Assembly (NCBI RefSeq): GCF_020715565.1
Contig: NZ_CP085839.1
Location: forward strand, 744,001 to 808,000
Direction of reading: 5' to 3'
Length of the DNA: 64,000 nt
Origin: Nocardioides sp. Kera G14
GTDB taxonomy: Bacteria > Actinomycetota > Actinomycetes > Propionibacteriales > Nocardioidaceae
A model generated the notes under the pieces. The model was not told the origin of the DNA. It ran no database searches and saw nothing but the letters and a program-made list of their open reading frames with translations. Made by a program: the position numbers and the translations under genes. This document shows, in pieces, positions 24,141-33,518 of the stretch (the stretch's first letter is position 1; the number at the start of each line of letters is the position of its first letter).

Positions 24141-26012
24141 TCAGATCAGGGGTGTCGTCGGCGTCGTCCAGACCGGCGCGGTCCCGGGCGTGAGGACGGA
24201 GGTCGGGGACTTCACGTTGGCCGGGTAGATGTTGCTCACGGCGCCGCGCACGTAGTCGACGTACTGGTGGGCTGCGACCGGGAACTGGCTGCGGGTGTTG
24301 GCCCCACGGGCCAGCAGGATCGTCGTGAAGCCGTAGGCGTGGGCGACCTTCAGGACGCTGAGTGCGAAGTTCTGTCCGCCGGTGAGGTTGGAGAGCATCT
24401 TGACCTGCACGCGCCGCTGCCAGGACGCGCCGTACGCCGCCCGGGCTGCCGACGCGAGGTTGGCGAAGGCGGCGTTGAGGGCCGCCGGGGCGTTGAACGG
24501 GCGGATGTTCTTGACCTCCCACTCCGTCGAGAGTCCGTAGGCGGCGTTCTGCCTGAACGTCGTCAGGGCGTCGCGGAGCCCCTTGTGCTTGCGGACCCCG
24601 GTCCAGGCCCGGGTCTCGAAGCGGCCGTTCTTGAGCCACCTCGGGTTGAACGGCGCGCCGTGGGCGTTGACCCACGTGACCTGCGAGGCGGCCCGGACCT
24701 TCCCGGCCCCGCCGCGGCGCGCGGACTTGTTGGAGAAGGCGAGCTGGCCGTTGTTGTCGATCCACGTGTAGCGGTGGGCGCGCGCAGCCTTGGTGCCGCG
24801 CAGTGAGTCACCCAGCGTGCCGCCTGCGCCCTTGATGCGGGTGTCGGAGTGGTAGAACGCCTTCCCCGGAGCCACGTACGCCGACCGGCCGTGCGGCAGC
24901 ACCTGGTAGGCCGGCTCGCCGCTGGTCCGGCTGCTGCTGAGGTTGGTGTCTGCCCAGATGAGGTAGCCGCCGTCGGCGTACCCGGTCGCCGAGGCCGGCG
25001 CGACCGGGCCGGTGCCCGAGCCGGGGCCGGTGAAGCTGACCGTGCCGTCGATGCCGGTGACTCCGGCCTGGACGATCCGCGGGTTGGGTGCACCGGTCGC
25101 CTGGCCGGCGAGGCGGACGGAGACGCCGGCGATCGGCAGGTTGTACTCGTCGCGGACGGTGGCGATGAACTTGCGGGAGCTACCGGTCGTGGTGGACTCC
25201 TGGACGCGGATGCTCGTGGGGTGCTGCGCGTAGACGCCGATCGGCTCCGCGTCGGAGACCGCCACGCCGTTGACGGTGCTGTCGGCGCGCACGACGGCGA
25301 TGCCGGGCACCGGCGTGGTGGGGGCCAGATCGACGGGGACGTAGGTGACGCCGTCCTTCACAGCACCGACGGGTGCGGCAGCCCTGAGCGCCGGCTTCGT
25401 CGCGGGCCAGGTCGGATCCGTCAGGGTGGTCGAGGTCCCGGTGGTGGTCCTCACGCCCAGGATCGCCCAGGTGTGCCCATCGGCGCGCCGGTAGATGCCG
25501 ACGCGGTTGTTCGTCACGCTGTTCCTCGAGGACCCGTTGACGTTGTTGTACGTCGGGGTGAAGTCGAATCGGATTCCGGAGCCGGAGACCGTGACCGCGT
25601 TGTCCGCGAACGTCTCCCCGAGGACGGCGTTGGTCGAGCTGTACGCGACGGCCTCGAGGTCGAAGGTGCCGTTGCCCGCGAGGGTGGCGTTGGTGTCGAA
25701 GAGGCCGGTCCTGGCGGTGCGTTTCAGGCTGGTCGTGAGCTTCTGCCACGTGGAGTCGCTGGCGGCGGGGACTGCGCTGTCGGGGCGGTAGAAGACATCG
25801 ACGTGGTCCACACCGGTAGGGGCACCGAGGAGGAGATGGACCGAGGCGCCGGTCGGCGTCACACCGCCACTCGGCGTGTAGAAGGTGACGGCGAGGGCGC
25901 CCGTGGTCGGGGGGATAGGGAGCGTCTCGGCGCGCGCGGACAACGGGGCGGCGACGACGGCCAGTGCGGCGGTGGCGACGATGCTCGTCCGGATGGTGCC
26001 CCTGAGACTCAT
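24141..26012 (-). CDS. Large secreted protein of unknown function
   Basis: The 623-aa protein has a signal peptide (MSLRGTIRTSIVATAALAVV, cleavage near ARA). The first 400 residues are beta-rich and Thr/Gly-rich, with Ig-like or bacterial-adhesin-like segments (SGGVTPTGASVHLLLG, DEYNLPIAGVSVRLAG). From about residue 400 a different domain begins: basic RAHRYTWIDNNGQL, then FNPRWLKNGRFETRAWTG, LSTEWEVKNIRPF and VAHAYGFTTILLARG. The alternation of strands ending in acidic residues and helices suggests a TIM barrel, perhaps glycerophosphodiesterase-like, but the metal-binding His/Glu pattern is not convincing. Start ATG at 26012 is chosen over the GTG at 26021 for signal-peptide shape. Confidence 0.65.
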   Translation of the reverse strand: MSLRGTIRTSIVATAALAVVAAPLSARAETLPIPPTTGALAVTFYTPSGGVTPTGASVHLLLGAPTGVDHVDVFYRPDSAVPAASDSTWQKLTTSLKRTARTGLFDTNATLAGNGTFDLEAVAYSSTNAVLGETFADNAVTVSGSGIRFDFTPTYNNVNGSSRNSVTNNRVGIYRRADGHTWAILGVRTTTGTSTTLTDPTWPATKPALRAAAPVGAVKDGVTYVPVDLAPTTPVPGIAVVRADSTVNGVAVSDAEPIGVYAQHPTSIRVQESTTTGSSRKFIATVRDEYNLPIAGVSVRLAGQATGAPNPRIVQAGVTGIDGTVSFTGPGSGTGPVAPASATGYADGGYLIWADTNLSSSRTSGEPAYQVLPHGRSAYVAPGKAFYHSDTRIKGAGGTLGDSLRGTKAARAHRYTWIDNNGQLAFSNKSARRGGAGKVRAASQVTWVNAHGAPFNPRWLKNGRFETRAWTGVRKHKGLRDALTTFRQNAAYGLSTEWEVKNIRPFNAPAALNAAFANLASAARAAYGASWQRRVQVKMLSNLTGGQNFALSVLKVAHAYGFTTILLARGANTRSQFPVAAHQYVDYVRGAVSNIYPANVKSPTSVLTPGTAPVWTTPTTPLI

Positions 26013-26103
26013 GTGGCGCACGGTAACCCGAAAAGCTGTGATTCAGGCATCAATGCGCCCTATTTCGTGTGAGGTCCGGTCGCGAAGCGAGTGATGACAG
26101 GGG

Positions 26104-26177
<74 letters not shown>

Positions 26178-26216
26178 TGGACGGCGCCATTCTGTCAGGC
26201 GCTTTCTCTCAGGCCT

Positions 26217-26708
26217 TCAGCCGGTGATGCCGGCAGCCCGCATCCGCTGCGCGCGGGCGTCGTGAGCCTCGCGGGCCGCAGAGTGGAAGAAGCACAGGAC
26301 CAGCATGCCGACCACGGTGGCGACGTACGCGCCGTGCGACCACTCCCGGTGCTCGAAGAGCTCCCAGGTCTCCTTGATCGCGATGAGGAAGGCACCGAGT
26401 CCGACCACGAGCCAGCCCCACGCCTTGTTGACGAAGGAGAGAAGGGAGGCGTACTCCTCGTCATCGAGCACGAGTGCCACCTTGAGCTGGTAGTCACGCT
26501 GGCGCTTCTGGCGCAGCCACCACGCGACCGGCGGGATCAGCCACCACCATGGCGAGGTGTGCTTCGGTGGGCCCACGACCTCGGTGGCGGTGACAAGGAC
26601 GTCGCGCTCGATGTCCTCGCTCTTGAGCTCCTGGATGGCCTGGTAGATCGGCCCCGCGACGAGCAACCAGGCGCCGAGGAACGCGCACCACCGGATGAAC
26701 TCCTCCAT
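26217..26708 (-). CDS. Small membrane protein of unknown function
   Basis: I do not recognise this 163-aa protein. It has an N-terminal membrane helix (about 7-25), an acidic/charged stretch EELKSEDIERD-like near 27-36, a Pro/Trp-rich segment (KHTSPWWWLIPPVAWWL) near 49-66 and two further helices (about 94-110 and 125-140). The C-terminus is basic and helical. It is 23 bp downstream of the larger SCO7613-like membrane protein, so the two may work together. The ATG at 26708 has TAGGGT 8 nt upstream; reading further upstream is antisense-like and was rejected. Confidence 0.65.
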   Translation of the reverse strand: MEEFIRWCAFLGAWLLVAGPIYQAIQELKSEDIERDVLVTATEVVGPPKHTSPWWWLIPPVAWWLRQKRQRDYQLKVALVLDDEEYASLLSFVNKAWGWLVVGLGAFLIAIKETWELFEHREWSHGAYVATVVGMLVLCFFHSAAREAHDARAQRMRAAGITG

Positions 26709-26716
26709 GGCGCCCG

Positions 26717-26722
26717 ACCCTA
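26717..26722 (-). promoter_or_regulatory. -10-like element for the 26217 gene
   Basis: TAGGGT, 8 nt before the ATG at 26708. Confidence 0.4.
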
Positions 26723-26731
26723 GTGGCGCGA

Positions 26732-29098
26732 TCAGCGCAGGGCGACCAGCTGCGCCCAGGTCTGCCGGCCCTGTCGGGCCAGTCGCTCCCACTGGATCCC
26801 GCCGACCAGCAGCGCGGCCCCACCGGCGACGAAGAGCAGCGTCGGAGGTACGTCGTCCAGCAGCGGCAGGAGATACCGCAGCGTCGCGCCCGCCGTCGTG
26901 AGTGCTCCGACCGAGAGCGGTGCGAGCCAGTGCAGGACGAGACCCACGCCGACCAGCACGAGCCCGAGGACGAGCAGGAGCAGCCCACGGATGCCGGCAC
27001 CCTCCTCGAGGGCGACGACGGCGCTGGGGACGATCCCGGCAAGGAGACCGGGCGCCAGGGTCGGGACCGTCCGCGCCCCCGCCCGACGCCACAGCGCCCA
27101 TCCGCCGAAGCCGAGCACGACGGCAGCGGCCGGGAGGGTGTAGGCCTCGGGCAGGTCGATGTCGCTGTCCTCGAGCCGGAGCCAGAGTGCGACCAGCCCG
27201 AAGCTCGCGGCGGTTCCCGAGATCCACGTGTCGCGATCCAGGATCGCCACCACGGCACATCCGGCCGCGAGGATCGTCAGGTCGGCGGCCAACCAGCTCT
27301 GCGGGGGCTGCCCGAGGGCGACGGCGGCCAGGGCCGTGACGAGCGTCGCGATCCGCAGCGCCCACCGGTCCAGGTCGTCGGCCTCGCCCGACGGCGGCCG
27401 GATCGCGGCGAGGAGGGCGACGACCACGAGCACGGCGACGAGGGTGCCGGTGGTGACCTGGCGCAGGTCGAGCGTGACGACCGTGAGCGTCGTCCACGCG
27501 GCGAGCCCGAGGATGAACGGCAGCGACAGCGCAACCGCCGTCCGTGCCGCGCCACGGAGTCCGAGCCACGCCCATCCGGCCACGGCGGCGAGCACGACCA
27601 GGGCGAATGCGACGAGCCAGAGGCGGGGGAACAGTGGAGGGACCGTGAAGCCGAGGGCGACGACCACCGCTGTGACCCGGAGGGATCGGGGAAGTCGGCG
27701 TGTGACCCCCTCGATCCCCTGCCAGGCGACGACGGTCGCTGCGGACACCAGCAGCATCAGGAGGGGGAGGAGCGGCCAGCCGCTCCCTGCCAGGTCGCCC
27801 TCGTCCCACTCGACGCCGACCGACGTCAGTGGGTGGAAGCGGGCGTCCGCGATGGCGTCGATGATCCGTGCCACCACCATGCAGCACCACACCGCAGTGG
27901 CGATCGCGACGACGGCGGAGACACTGGCTTCCCACAGCCGGAGGCCCAGGCCGGACACGCGGGACGGGGGAAGGTCCGCCGCCACCATGGCGACCGTGGC
28001 CACCACGACCCCGGCCGTCATGAGACTGAAGACCTGCATCGGCGCATTGACCCACGGAGCCACCGTGGTGAAGGCGGCGAGCCAGAGAGCGGTGGCGGCC
28101 GCCACTGCGCGAACGGCCACGGGGAGTGCACGCGAGGCGCGCCAGGGAGCGGCGACCGCCAGGACGACGGCGGACGTCACCAGCAACGGGGCGGTACCTG
28201 CCCACGTGAAGCCGGGGTTGTGGTCGATCACCCGCACGACGCCGAGACCGGTGAGGAGGCACCACGTGGCCGCGGCGACGACCCCCAGCATGGTCGCGAC
28301 GAGCCGTTGGCCGAGTCGCCAGGTCAGCCACGCGGCCGGGCAGGACAGGATGAGGACGATCGCCAGGCCGGTCGCCGGATGGCCCTCGAGACTGCCGGTG
28401 ATGCCCGTCGCCGCAACGAGCGCCGCGAGGGACGCGGTGATCTCGGCGAGGACCAGGGACTGGGCGAACCGCTGGTGGACGACGTACCGGAGGAGGACGG
28501 CGGCGGCACCGATGACGACGGCGCTGGCTGTGGCGACCTGGGCGTCGTGCCCGTTGTCGAACCACCCGGCGGCCGAGCCGCCGACGGGGACCAGGGCCGC
28601 GAGGATCGCGGTGAGTGCGGTGAGCGCTTCGGCGGCCATCCGGATGCGGCGCGAGGCCGTGAGCCAGGTGCCGCCGGCTGCGGCGAACGTGGCCACGAGG
28701 AGGAGGACGGTCCGGCCGGAGTAGCCCAGCCACGCCCAGGCGAAGGCCAGGAAGGTGATCGCCCCGGCACCGAGCATCAGGGCGCCCAGCGCAAGCAACA
28801 GTCCGGGAACGGTGAAGGCGGGCACCCTTGGGTGGTCGAGCGGCAGGCGTGGCGCTGGAGGCGTCGCAGCCGGCTCAGCCGGGGCAGGGGTGCGGACCGG
28901 TGCGTGGTCGGGGCCCGGGCGCTTTGCCGGCGGGGAGAACGAGCGCAACTGGGCGATCAGTGCGTCAGCCCTCTGCAGGGTGGCGAAGAGCTCGCCGGCC
29001 ACCGGCCCGTCCAGGCGCAGCCCGCACGACGGGCACGGCACCTCACTTGCCGTGATCCGTGATCGGCAGTCCGGGCAGCGCTGCGGGTCGGCCAGCAT
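26732..29098 (-). CDS. Polytopic membrane protein with N-terminal zinc ribbon (SCO7613-like)
   Basis: The 788-aa protein starts with a zinc ribbon (RCPDC near 7-11 and CPSCG near 21-25), followed by a helical stretch and a Pro-rich linker. From about residue 95 to the end there are some twenty hydrophobic segments. This zinc-ribbon plus many-helix layout matches the proteins named after the SCO7613 C-terminal domain; their function is unknown. The ATG at 29098 is chosen because it lies just before the first Cys pair and longer starts add only Arg/Pro-rich sequence. It is 59 bp downstream of the M24 peptidase. Confidence 0.75.
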   Translation of the reverse strand: MLADPQRCPDCRSRITASEVPCPSCGLRLDGPVAGELFATLQRADALIAQLRSFSPPAKRPGPDHAPVRTPAPAEPAATPPAPRLPLDHPRVPAFTVPGLLLALGALMLGAGAITFLAFAWAWLGYSGRTVLLLVATFAAAGGTWLTASRRIRMAAEALTALTAILAALVPVGGSAAGWFDNGHDAQVATASAVVIGAAAVLLRYVVHQRFAQSLVLAEITASLAALVAATGITGSLEGHPATGLAIVLILSCPAAWLTWRLGQRLVATMLGVVAAATWCLLTGLGVVRVIDHNPGFTWAGTAPLLVTSAVVLAVAAPWRASRALPVAVRAVAAATALWLAAFTTVAPWVNAPMQVFSLMTAGVVVATVAMVAADLPPSRVSGLGLRLWEASVSAVVAIATAVWCCMVVARIIDAIADARFHPLTSVGVEWDEGDLAGSGWPLLPLLMLLVSAATVVAWQGIEGVTRRLPRSLRVTAVVVALGFTVPPLFPRLWLVAFALVVLAAVAGWAWLGLRGAARTAVALSLPFILGLAAWTTLTVVTLDLRQVTTGTLVAVLVVVALLAAIRPPSGEADDLDRWALRIATLVTALAAVALGQPPQSWLAADLTILAAGCAVVAILDRDTWISGTAASFGLVALWLRLEDSDIDLPEAYTLPAAAVVLGFGGWALWRRAGARTVPTLAPGLLAGIVPSAVVALEEGAGIRGLLLLVLGLVLVGVGLVLHWLAPLSVGALTTAGATLRYLLPLLDDVPPTLLFVAGGAALLVGGIQWERLARQGRQTWAQLVALR

Positions 29099-29157
29099 GG
29101 GCCACACCGTGCCCTGCGGAGAGCGCCTCCGGCAATGGTCCCGGGACCGCGCACCAC

Positions 29158-30555
29158 TCAGGGGAGCAGGCGCCCCATCCACTCCTCGACCTCGTCGGGC
29201 TCGCGGGGGAGTTCATGCGAGAGGTTCCTCGCACCGTCCGCGGTGACGAGGATGTCGTCCTCGATCCGGATGCCGATGCCGCGCATCTCGCCGGGCACGA
29301 GCAGGTCGTCGATCTGGAAGTAGAGGCCCGGCTCGACCGTGAGGACCATGCCCTCCTCGAGCATGCCCTCGACGTAGGCCTCCTTGGCGGCGGCCGCGCA
29401 GTCGTGGACGTCCATGCCGAGCATGTGGCTGACCGAGTGGAGCGTCCACCGGCTGTAGATCTTGCTGTTCTCGTCCAGCGCCTCGTCGACGCTGACCGGC
29501 AGCAGGCCCATGTCCGACAGGCCGTGCGCCAGCACCTCGATCGCGGCGTGGTGCGGCGCACGGAACGCGGCACCGGGCCTCACCGCCGCGATGCCGGCCT
29601 CCTGGGCCCGGAGCACCAGGGAGTAGAGGTCACGGTGCAGCGCCGAGTAGCTGCCCGACGCGGGCAGCGTGCGGGTGATGTCTGCGGTGTAGAGGTTGCG
29701 GCCCTCGACGCCCATGTCGAGCAGGATCATGTCGTCGGGCTTCACCGGGCCGGTGTTGTCGATCCAGTGCAGCGTGGTGGCGTGCTGGCCGGCGCCGACG
29801 ATCGAGTCGTAACCCAGGTCATTGCCCATGGCGCGCGCGCGGCGGAAGAAGGTGCCCTCGATCCAGCGCTCGCCGTAGGTGCGGACGTTGTCCCACTCCC
29901 GGATGCAGTCCTCGAAGCCGAGCGCCGTGATGTGGCAGGCCTCCTCGAGCTCGGCGACCTCCCACTCGTCCTTGACCAGGCGCAGCTCGGAGGCGACCCG
30001 GTCGAGGTCGCCGTCCTCGCCGAGTCGGCGCGTCTTCGTCGTGCCGGAGAGGTCGAGCTCGTCGATGTGGCGGACGGTGAGGCCGAGTGAGTCCGACAGT
30101 TCCTTCCCGGACGGGCGGCGGCCCGCCCACAACTCCCCGTACACGCGGTCACGGAAGAACTCGTCGGTCTCACGCGAGGAGCGCGGGCGGGCGTAGAGCA
30201 CCGCCTCGCCGTCGGGCTCGATGACGAGCGCGGCGTCGGAGGTCTGGTTGCCGGTGAAATAGGCGTGGGCGGTGTCGGCGCGGAAGCGGTAGTCGGTGTC
30301 GTTGGCCCGCTGCTTGTAGGTGCCCGACGGGATCACCAGGCGCTCGCCTGGAAACGCTGCGGCGAGGCGGGCGCGACGTGCCGCGGCCCAGGGCGTGATC
30401 GGGTGCGCGGGCAGGTTGAGCTCGCGGTCGCCCCAGCCCTCGCGCATGAACGCCGACCAGGCCTCCGGCACCGCCTGGTCGTGGGACTCCGTCGCCTCGC
30501 CCGCCTGGACCTCGCTCGCCTGGACCTCGGACTGCTCGGACTGCTCGCTCACCAT
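29158..30555 (-). CDS. pepP: M24 Xaa-Pro aminopeptidase
   Basis: The 465-aa metallopeptidase releases N-terminal residues that precede proline. An N-terminal creatinase-like domain (about 40-200) precedes the catalytic pita-bread fold with all five metal ligands: two Asp in ILLDMGVEGRNLYTADITRT, His in SVSHMLGMDVHD, Glu in VEPGLYF and Glu in RIEDDILVT. The first 30 residues are a Gln/Glu/Ser-rich extension (QSEQSEVQASEVQAGEA) not usual for the family. It runs divergently from the PrsW gene, 15 bp apart, with GAGAAT 6 nt before its ATG. Confidence 0.9.
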   Translation of the reverse strand: MVSEQSEQSEVQASEVQAGEATESHDQAVPEAWSAFMREGWGDRELNLPAHPITPWAAARRARLAAAFPGERLVIPSGTYKQRANDTDYRFRADTAHAYFTGNQTSDAALVIEPDGEAVLYARPRSSRETDEFFRDRVYGELWAGRRPSGKELSDSLGLTVRHIDELDLSGTTKTRRLGEDGDLDRVASELRLVKDEWEVAELEEACHITALGFEDCIREWDNVRTYGERWIEGTFFRRARAMGNDLGYDSIVGAGQHATTLHWIDNTGPVKPDDMILLDMGVEGRNLYTADITRTLPASGSYSALHRDLYSLVLRAQEAGIAAVRPGAAFRAPHHAAIEVLAHGLSDMGLLPVSVDEALDENSKIYSRWTLHSVSHMLGMDVHDCAAAAKEAYVEGMLEEGMVLTVEPGLYFQIDDLLVPGEMRGIGIRIEDDILVTADGARNLSHELPREPDEVEEWMGRLLP

Positions 30556-30561
30556 GGGAGC

Positions 30562-30567
30562 ATTCTC
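30562..30567 (-). promoter_or_regulatory. -10-like element for pepP
   Basis: GAGAAT, 6 nt before the ATG at 30555. Confidence 0.45.
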
Positions 30568-30570
30568 CCC

Positions 30571-31698
30571 ATGCAGGGGGCGCAGCGGGCAACAACGGGT
30601 CGGGTCTTCACCGTGATCGTCACGATCGTCGTCCTGCTCGCGGCGGTCCCGATGGTGCTGCTGCTCGCGATCTCCGGCGCCCCCAGAACGATGGTGACCG
30701 CCACGGTGCTGGCTGCGCTTCCGGTGGTGCCGTTGGTGGCGGCGTACCTCTGGCTCGATCGCTACGAGCCGGAGCCGCGTGGGCTGCTCGCCCTCGGACT
30801 GGCCTGGGGCGCCTTCGTCGCCTGTTTCGCGGCGGTCGTGCTGGAGGGCATCGGCGGCGTCCTGTCCAGCGTGGACAGCGATTCGGGCGTCACGTTCCTC
30901 ACGCCGGTGGTGGAGGAGGCGGTCAAGGGTGCCTTCCTGATCGGCCTGCTGTGGTGGCGGCGCGACGAGCTGGACGGCGTGCTCGACGGGATCGTCTACG
31001 CCGGCATGGTCGGCATCGGCTTCGCCTTCACCGAGAACATCCTCTATCTGGCCGCGGCCTACAACGGCACCGACGGCGTCGGGCCCGGCGGCACCTCCGC
31101 ACTGGCCAGCACGTTCGTCGTGCGGTGCATCGCCAGCCCCTTCGCGCACCCCCTCTTCACCGCGTTCACCGGCGTGGGGGTCGGCCTGGCCGTCGCCTCC
31201 CGCCGGCCGCTGGCGCGGTTGGTCCTGCCCTTGTGCGGGTACGTCGTCGCCGTGATCGCCCACAGCGCATGGAATGCGTCGACCGTCTATGGCCTGAGCG
31301 GCTTCGTCTCGGTCTATGTCCTGCTGATGGTGCCGATCTTCGCCGGCCTGGCAGGCCTTGCGCTCTGGGCCCGCGGCTCGGAGGCACGTCTGCTGGAGCG
31401 GGCGCTGGCCGACTGCGCGAACCGCGGCTACCTGCCCGCCAGCGACATCGGGTGGATCGTCGACCTGGGGGCGCGGCGCCGGGCGCGGCTCTTCGCGAGC
31501 CAGACCGCCGGCCATGCGGGCCTGCAGGCGATGCGCGAGTACCAGCAGGCGGCGATCGAGCTCGGCTTCCTCCACCACCGGGTCCTCCGCGGAGCCCCGC
31601 CGCCCGATTTCGTGGCGCGCGGGCAGGTCTATGTCGACAGGATCGGTAGGGTCAGGCCGATCATCGCTTTTCCCGGACAGGTGGTACCCAGCCGATGA
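30571..31698 (+). CDS. PrsW-family intramembrane metalloprotease
   Basis: The 375-aa protein has about eight membrane helices and the PrsW/CAAX-type motifs: RYEPEPRG near 63, the EEAVKG pair of glutamates near 112, GIGFAFTENILY near 145, HPLFTAFTG near 196 and HSAWN near 231, which supply the metal ligands. Bacillus PrsW starts degradation of an anti-sigma factor; here the substrate is unknown. A soluble C-terminal region of about 100 residues extends beyond the core. Its TGA overlaps the ATG of the first GTPase gene (ATGA). The start ATG at 30571 is the first after the divergent peptidase start. Confidence 0.85.
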   Translation: MQGAQRATTGRVFTVIVTIVVLLAAVPMVLLLAISGAPRTMVTATVLAALPVVPLVAAYLWLDRYEPEPRGLLALGLAWGAFVACFAAVVLEGIGGVLSSVDSDSGVTFLTPVVEEAVKGAFLIGLLWWRRDELDGVLDGIVYAGMVGIGFAFTENILYLAAAYNGTDGVGPGGTSALASTFVVRCIASPFAHPLFTAFTGVGVGLAVASRRPLARLVLPLCGYVVAVIAHSAWNASTVYGLSGFVSVYVLLMVPIFAGLAGLALWARGSEARLLERALADCANRGYLPASDIGWIVDLGARRRARLFASQTAGHAGLQAMREYQQAAIELGFLHHRVLRGAPPPDFVARGQVYVDRIGRVRPIIAFPGQVVPSR

Positions 31699-33458
31699 CG
31701 GCTTCCGACGCCGCAGGCAGCGCGGGCAACATGCCCGGCTCTGCCAGTGCGGACAGCACCCGCATGGTGACCGCGCTGGTGCGACTGCGCCAGGCGCTCA
31801 CCGATGCCGTGCTGCCCCTCGAACTTCCGGGCGTGCAGGCGGCGCGTGCCAGTCAGGACGAGCTGGTCAGCCAGCTCGAGGACTACGTGATCCCGCGCAT
31901 GATGACGATCGACGCGCCGCTGCTCGCGGTCGTCGGCGGCTCCACCGGCGCCGGCAAGTCCACGCTGGTCAACTCCCTCGTCGGGCAGCGGGTGACGACG
32001 CCCGGCCTGCTGCGCCCCACCACGCGCTCACCTGTCCTGGTCCACAACCCCGCCGACGCGCAGTGGTTCGGCCAGGACCGCCTCCTGCCCGACCTGGAGC
32101 GCGTCAGCCACTCGACCAACGACCCGGGGGCCCTGCAGTTGGTGGCCTCCGACGCCGTGCCCGCGGGTCTCGCGATCCTCGACGCCCCTGACGTCGACTC
32201 GGTCGAGGAGGCCAACCGGATCCTCGCGGCGCAGCTCCTCGCCGCCGCCGACCTCTGGATCTTCGTCACCTCCGCCGCGCGCTACGCCGACCAGGTGCCG
32301 TGGGAGTTCCTGCGCGCGGCAGCTGAGCGCTCCACGGCCGTGGCGGTCGTCCTCGACCGCACGCCGGCCGACGCGATCCAGACCGTGGCGACCCACCTCG
32401 CCCGGATGCTCGCCTCACGCGGCCTCAAGGACTCTCCTCTCTTCATCGTCAACGAGAGCACGGTCTCCGAGGAGGGGCTGCTGAAGCCCTCGCTCGTCGC
32501 CGAGATCCGCGGCTGGCTCGAGATGCTCGCCGCCGACGCGGGTGCGCGGCACGCCGTCGTACAGCAGACTCTGGACGGCGCGGTGCGCACCGCCGCCCGC
32601 AAGTCACATCCGATCGCCGACGCCGCTCAGCAGCAGGGCGAGGCCGTCGGAGGGCTGCGCCGCGACGCCGTGCAGGCCTACGACGTGGCATTGCGCGCCA
32701 TCCTCGAGGCCACCGCCGACGGCACCATGCTCCGGGGCGAGGTGCTCGCGCGGTGGCAGGAGTTCGTCGGCACCGGTGAGCTCCTGCGTTCCCTCGAGAG
32801 CCGCGTGGGCAAGCTTCGCGACCGGTTCGTCAACGCGGTCAAGGGCAAGCCGCAGCAGGCCGAGCACGTCACGACCGCCATCGACTCCGGGCTGGAGCTG
32901 CTCATCCTCGAGCATGCCGAGTCCGCCGCCGAGCGCGCCGAGCAGGCCTGGTTGCAGCTCGACGCCGGCCGTGGCCTGATCAAGGCCGCACCGACCGACC
33001 TGGGGCGCGCCTCGCGCGATCTGCGCCGCAAGGCCGAGCGGGCCGTGCGCGACTGGCAGTCCGGCGTGATCGAGATGGTCCGTGACGAGGGCGCCGACAA
33101 GCGCACCACCGCCCGTTTCCTCGCGTACGGCGTCAACGGACTCTCCGTAGCCCTGATGGTCGTGGTCTTCGCCTCCACCGCAGGGCTCACGGGTGCGGAG
33201 GTCGGCATCGCCGGCGGGTCGGCCGTGCTCGGCCAGAAGCTCCTCGAGGCCGTCTTCGGCGACCAGGCCGTGCGCAGCCTGGCCGACCGTGCGCGTGCCT
33301 CGCTGGAGACGTCGGTCCGCGCGCTCTTCGCCGACGAGGTCGCGCGTTACACCGACCTCGTGGACACGCTCGGGATCGACGCCGAGGCGCCCGAGCGCCT
33401 GCGCCAGGCCGCGCGACGGGTCGACGACGCCCGCTTCGCCGCCCAGCACGAGGCGTGA
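31695..33458 (+). CDS. Dynamin-like GTPase, first of a pair
   Basis: The 587-aa protein has a G domain with Walker A GGSTGAGKST at 81-90, a conserved Arg-Pro-Thr-Thr switch I (LLRPTTRSP), and G3 DAPD at 163-166. The G4 motif is degenerate (VLDRTPAD in place of NKxD). A long helical region follows and a hydrophobic hairpin near 470-520 (VNGLSVALMVVVFASTAG and a second Gly/Ala-rich segment) suggests membrane insertion. Paired dynamin-like GTPases of actinobacteria (IniA/IniC, Streptomyces DynA/DynB) have this layout. It is translationally coupled to PrsW and followed 60 bp later by the second GTPase. Confidence 0.75.
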   Translation: MTASDAAGSAGNMPGSASADSTRMVTALVRLRQALTDAVLPLELPGVQAARASQDELVSQLEDYVIPRMMTIDAPLLAVVGGSTGAGKSTLVNSLVGQRVTTPGLLRPTTRSPVLVHNPADAQWFGQDRLLPDLERVSHSTNDPGALQLVASDAVPAGLAILDAPDVDSVEEANRILAAQLLAAADLWIFVTSAARYADQVPWEFLRAAAERSTAVAVVLDRTPADAIQTVATHLARMLASRGLKDSPLFIVNESTVSEEGLLKPSLVAEIRGWLEMLAADAGARHAVVQQTLDGAVRTAARKSHPIADAAQQQGEAVGGLRRDAVQAYDVALRAILEATADGTMLRGEVLARWQEFVGTGELLRSLESRVGKLRDRFVNAVKGKPQQAEHVTTAIDSGLELLILEHAESAAERAEQAWLQLDAGRGLIKAAPTDLGRASRDLRRKAERAVRDWQSGVIEMVRDEGADKRTTARFLAYGVNGLSVALMVVVFASTAGLTGAEVGIAGGSAVLGQKLLEAVFGDQAVRSLADRARASLETSVRALFADEVARYTDLVDTLGIDAEAPERLRQAARRVDDARFAAQHEA

Positions 33459-33505
33459 CGACCTCAGCGGGTTCGCTGGGAATCCCTCTCCATCAGCGTG
33501 ACCGT

Positions 33506-33511
33506 TAGGCT
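33506..33511 (+). promoter_or_regulatory. -10-like element for the second GTPase gene
   Basis: TAGGCT, 7 nt before the GTG at 33519. It favours that start over the GTG at 33498. Confidence 0.45.
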
Positions 33512-33518
33512 GACGCAC

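Noticed and set aside
26723..29062. 779-aa open frame on the plus strand opposite the zinc-ribbon membrane protein
   Set aside because: Highly charged Gly/Asp/Arg sequence of a mirror frame; the minus-strand frame has a zinc ribbon and regular membrane helices.
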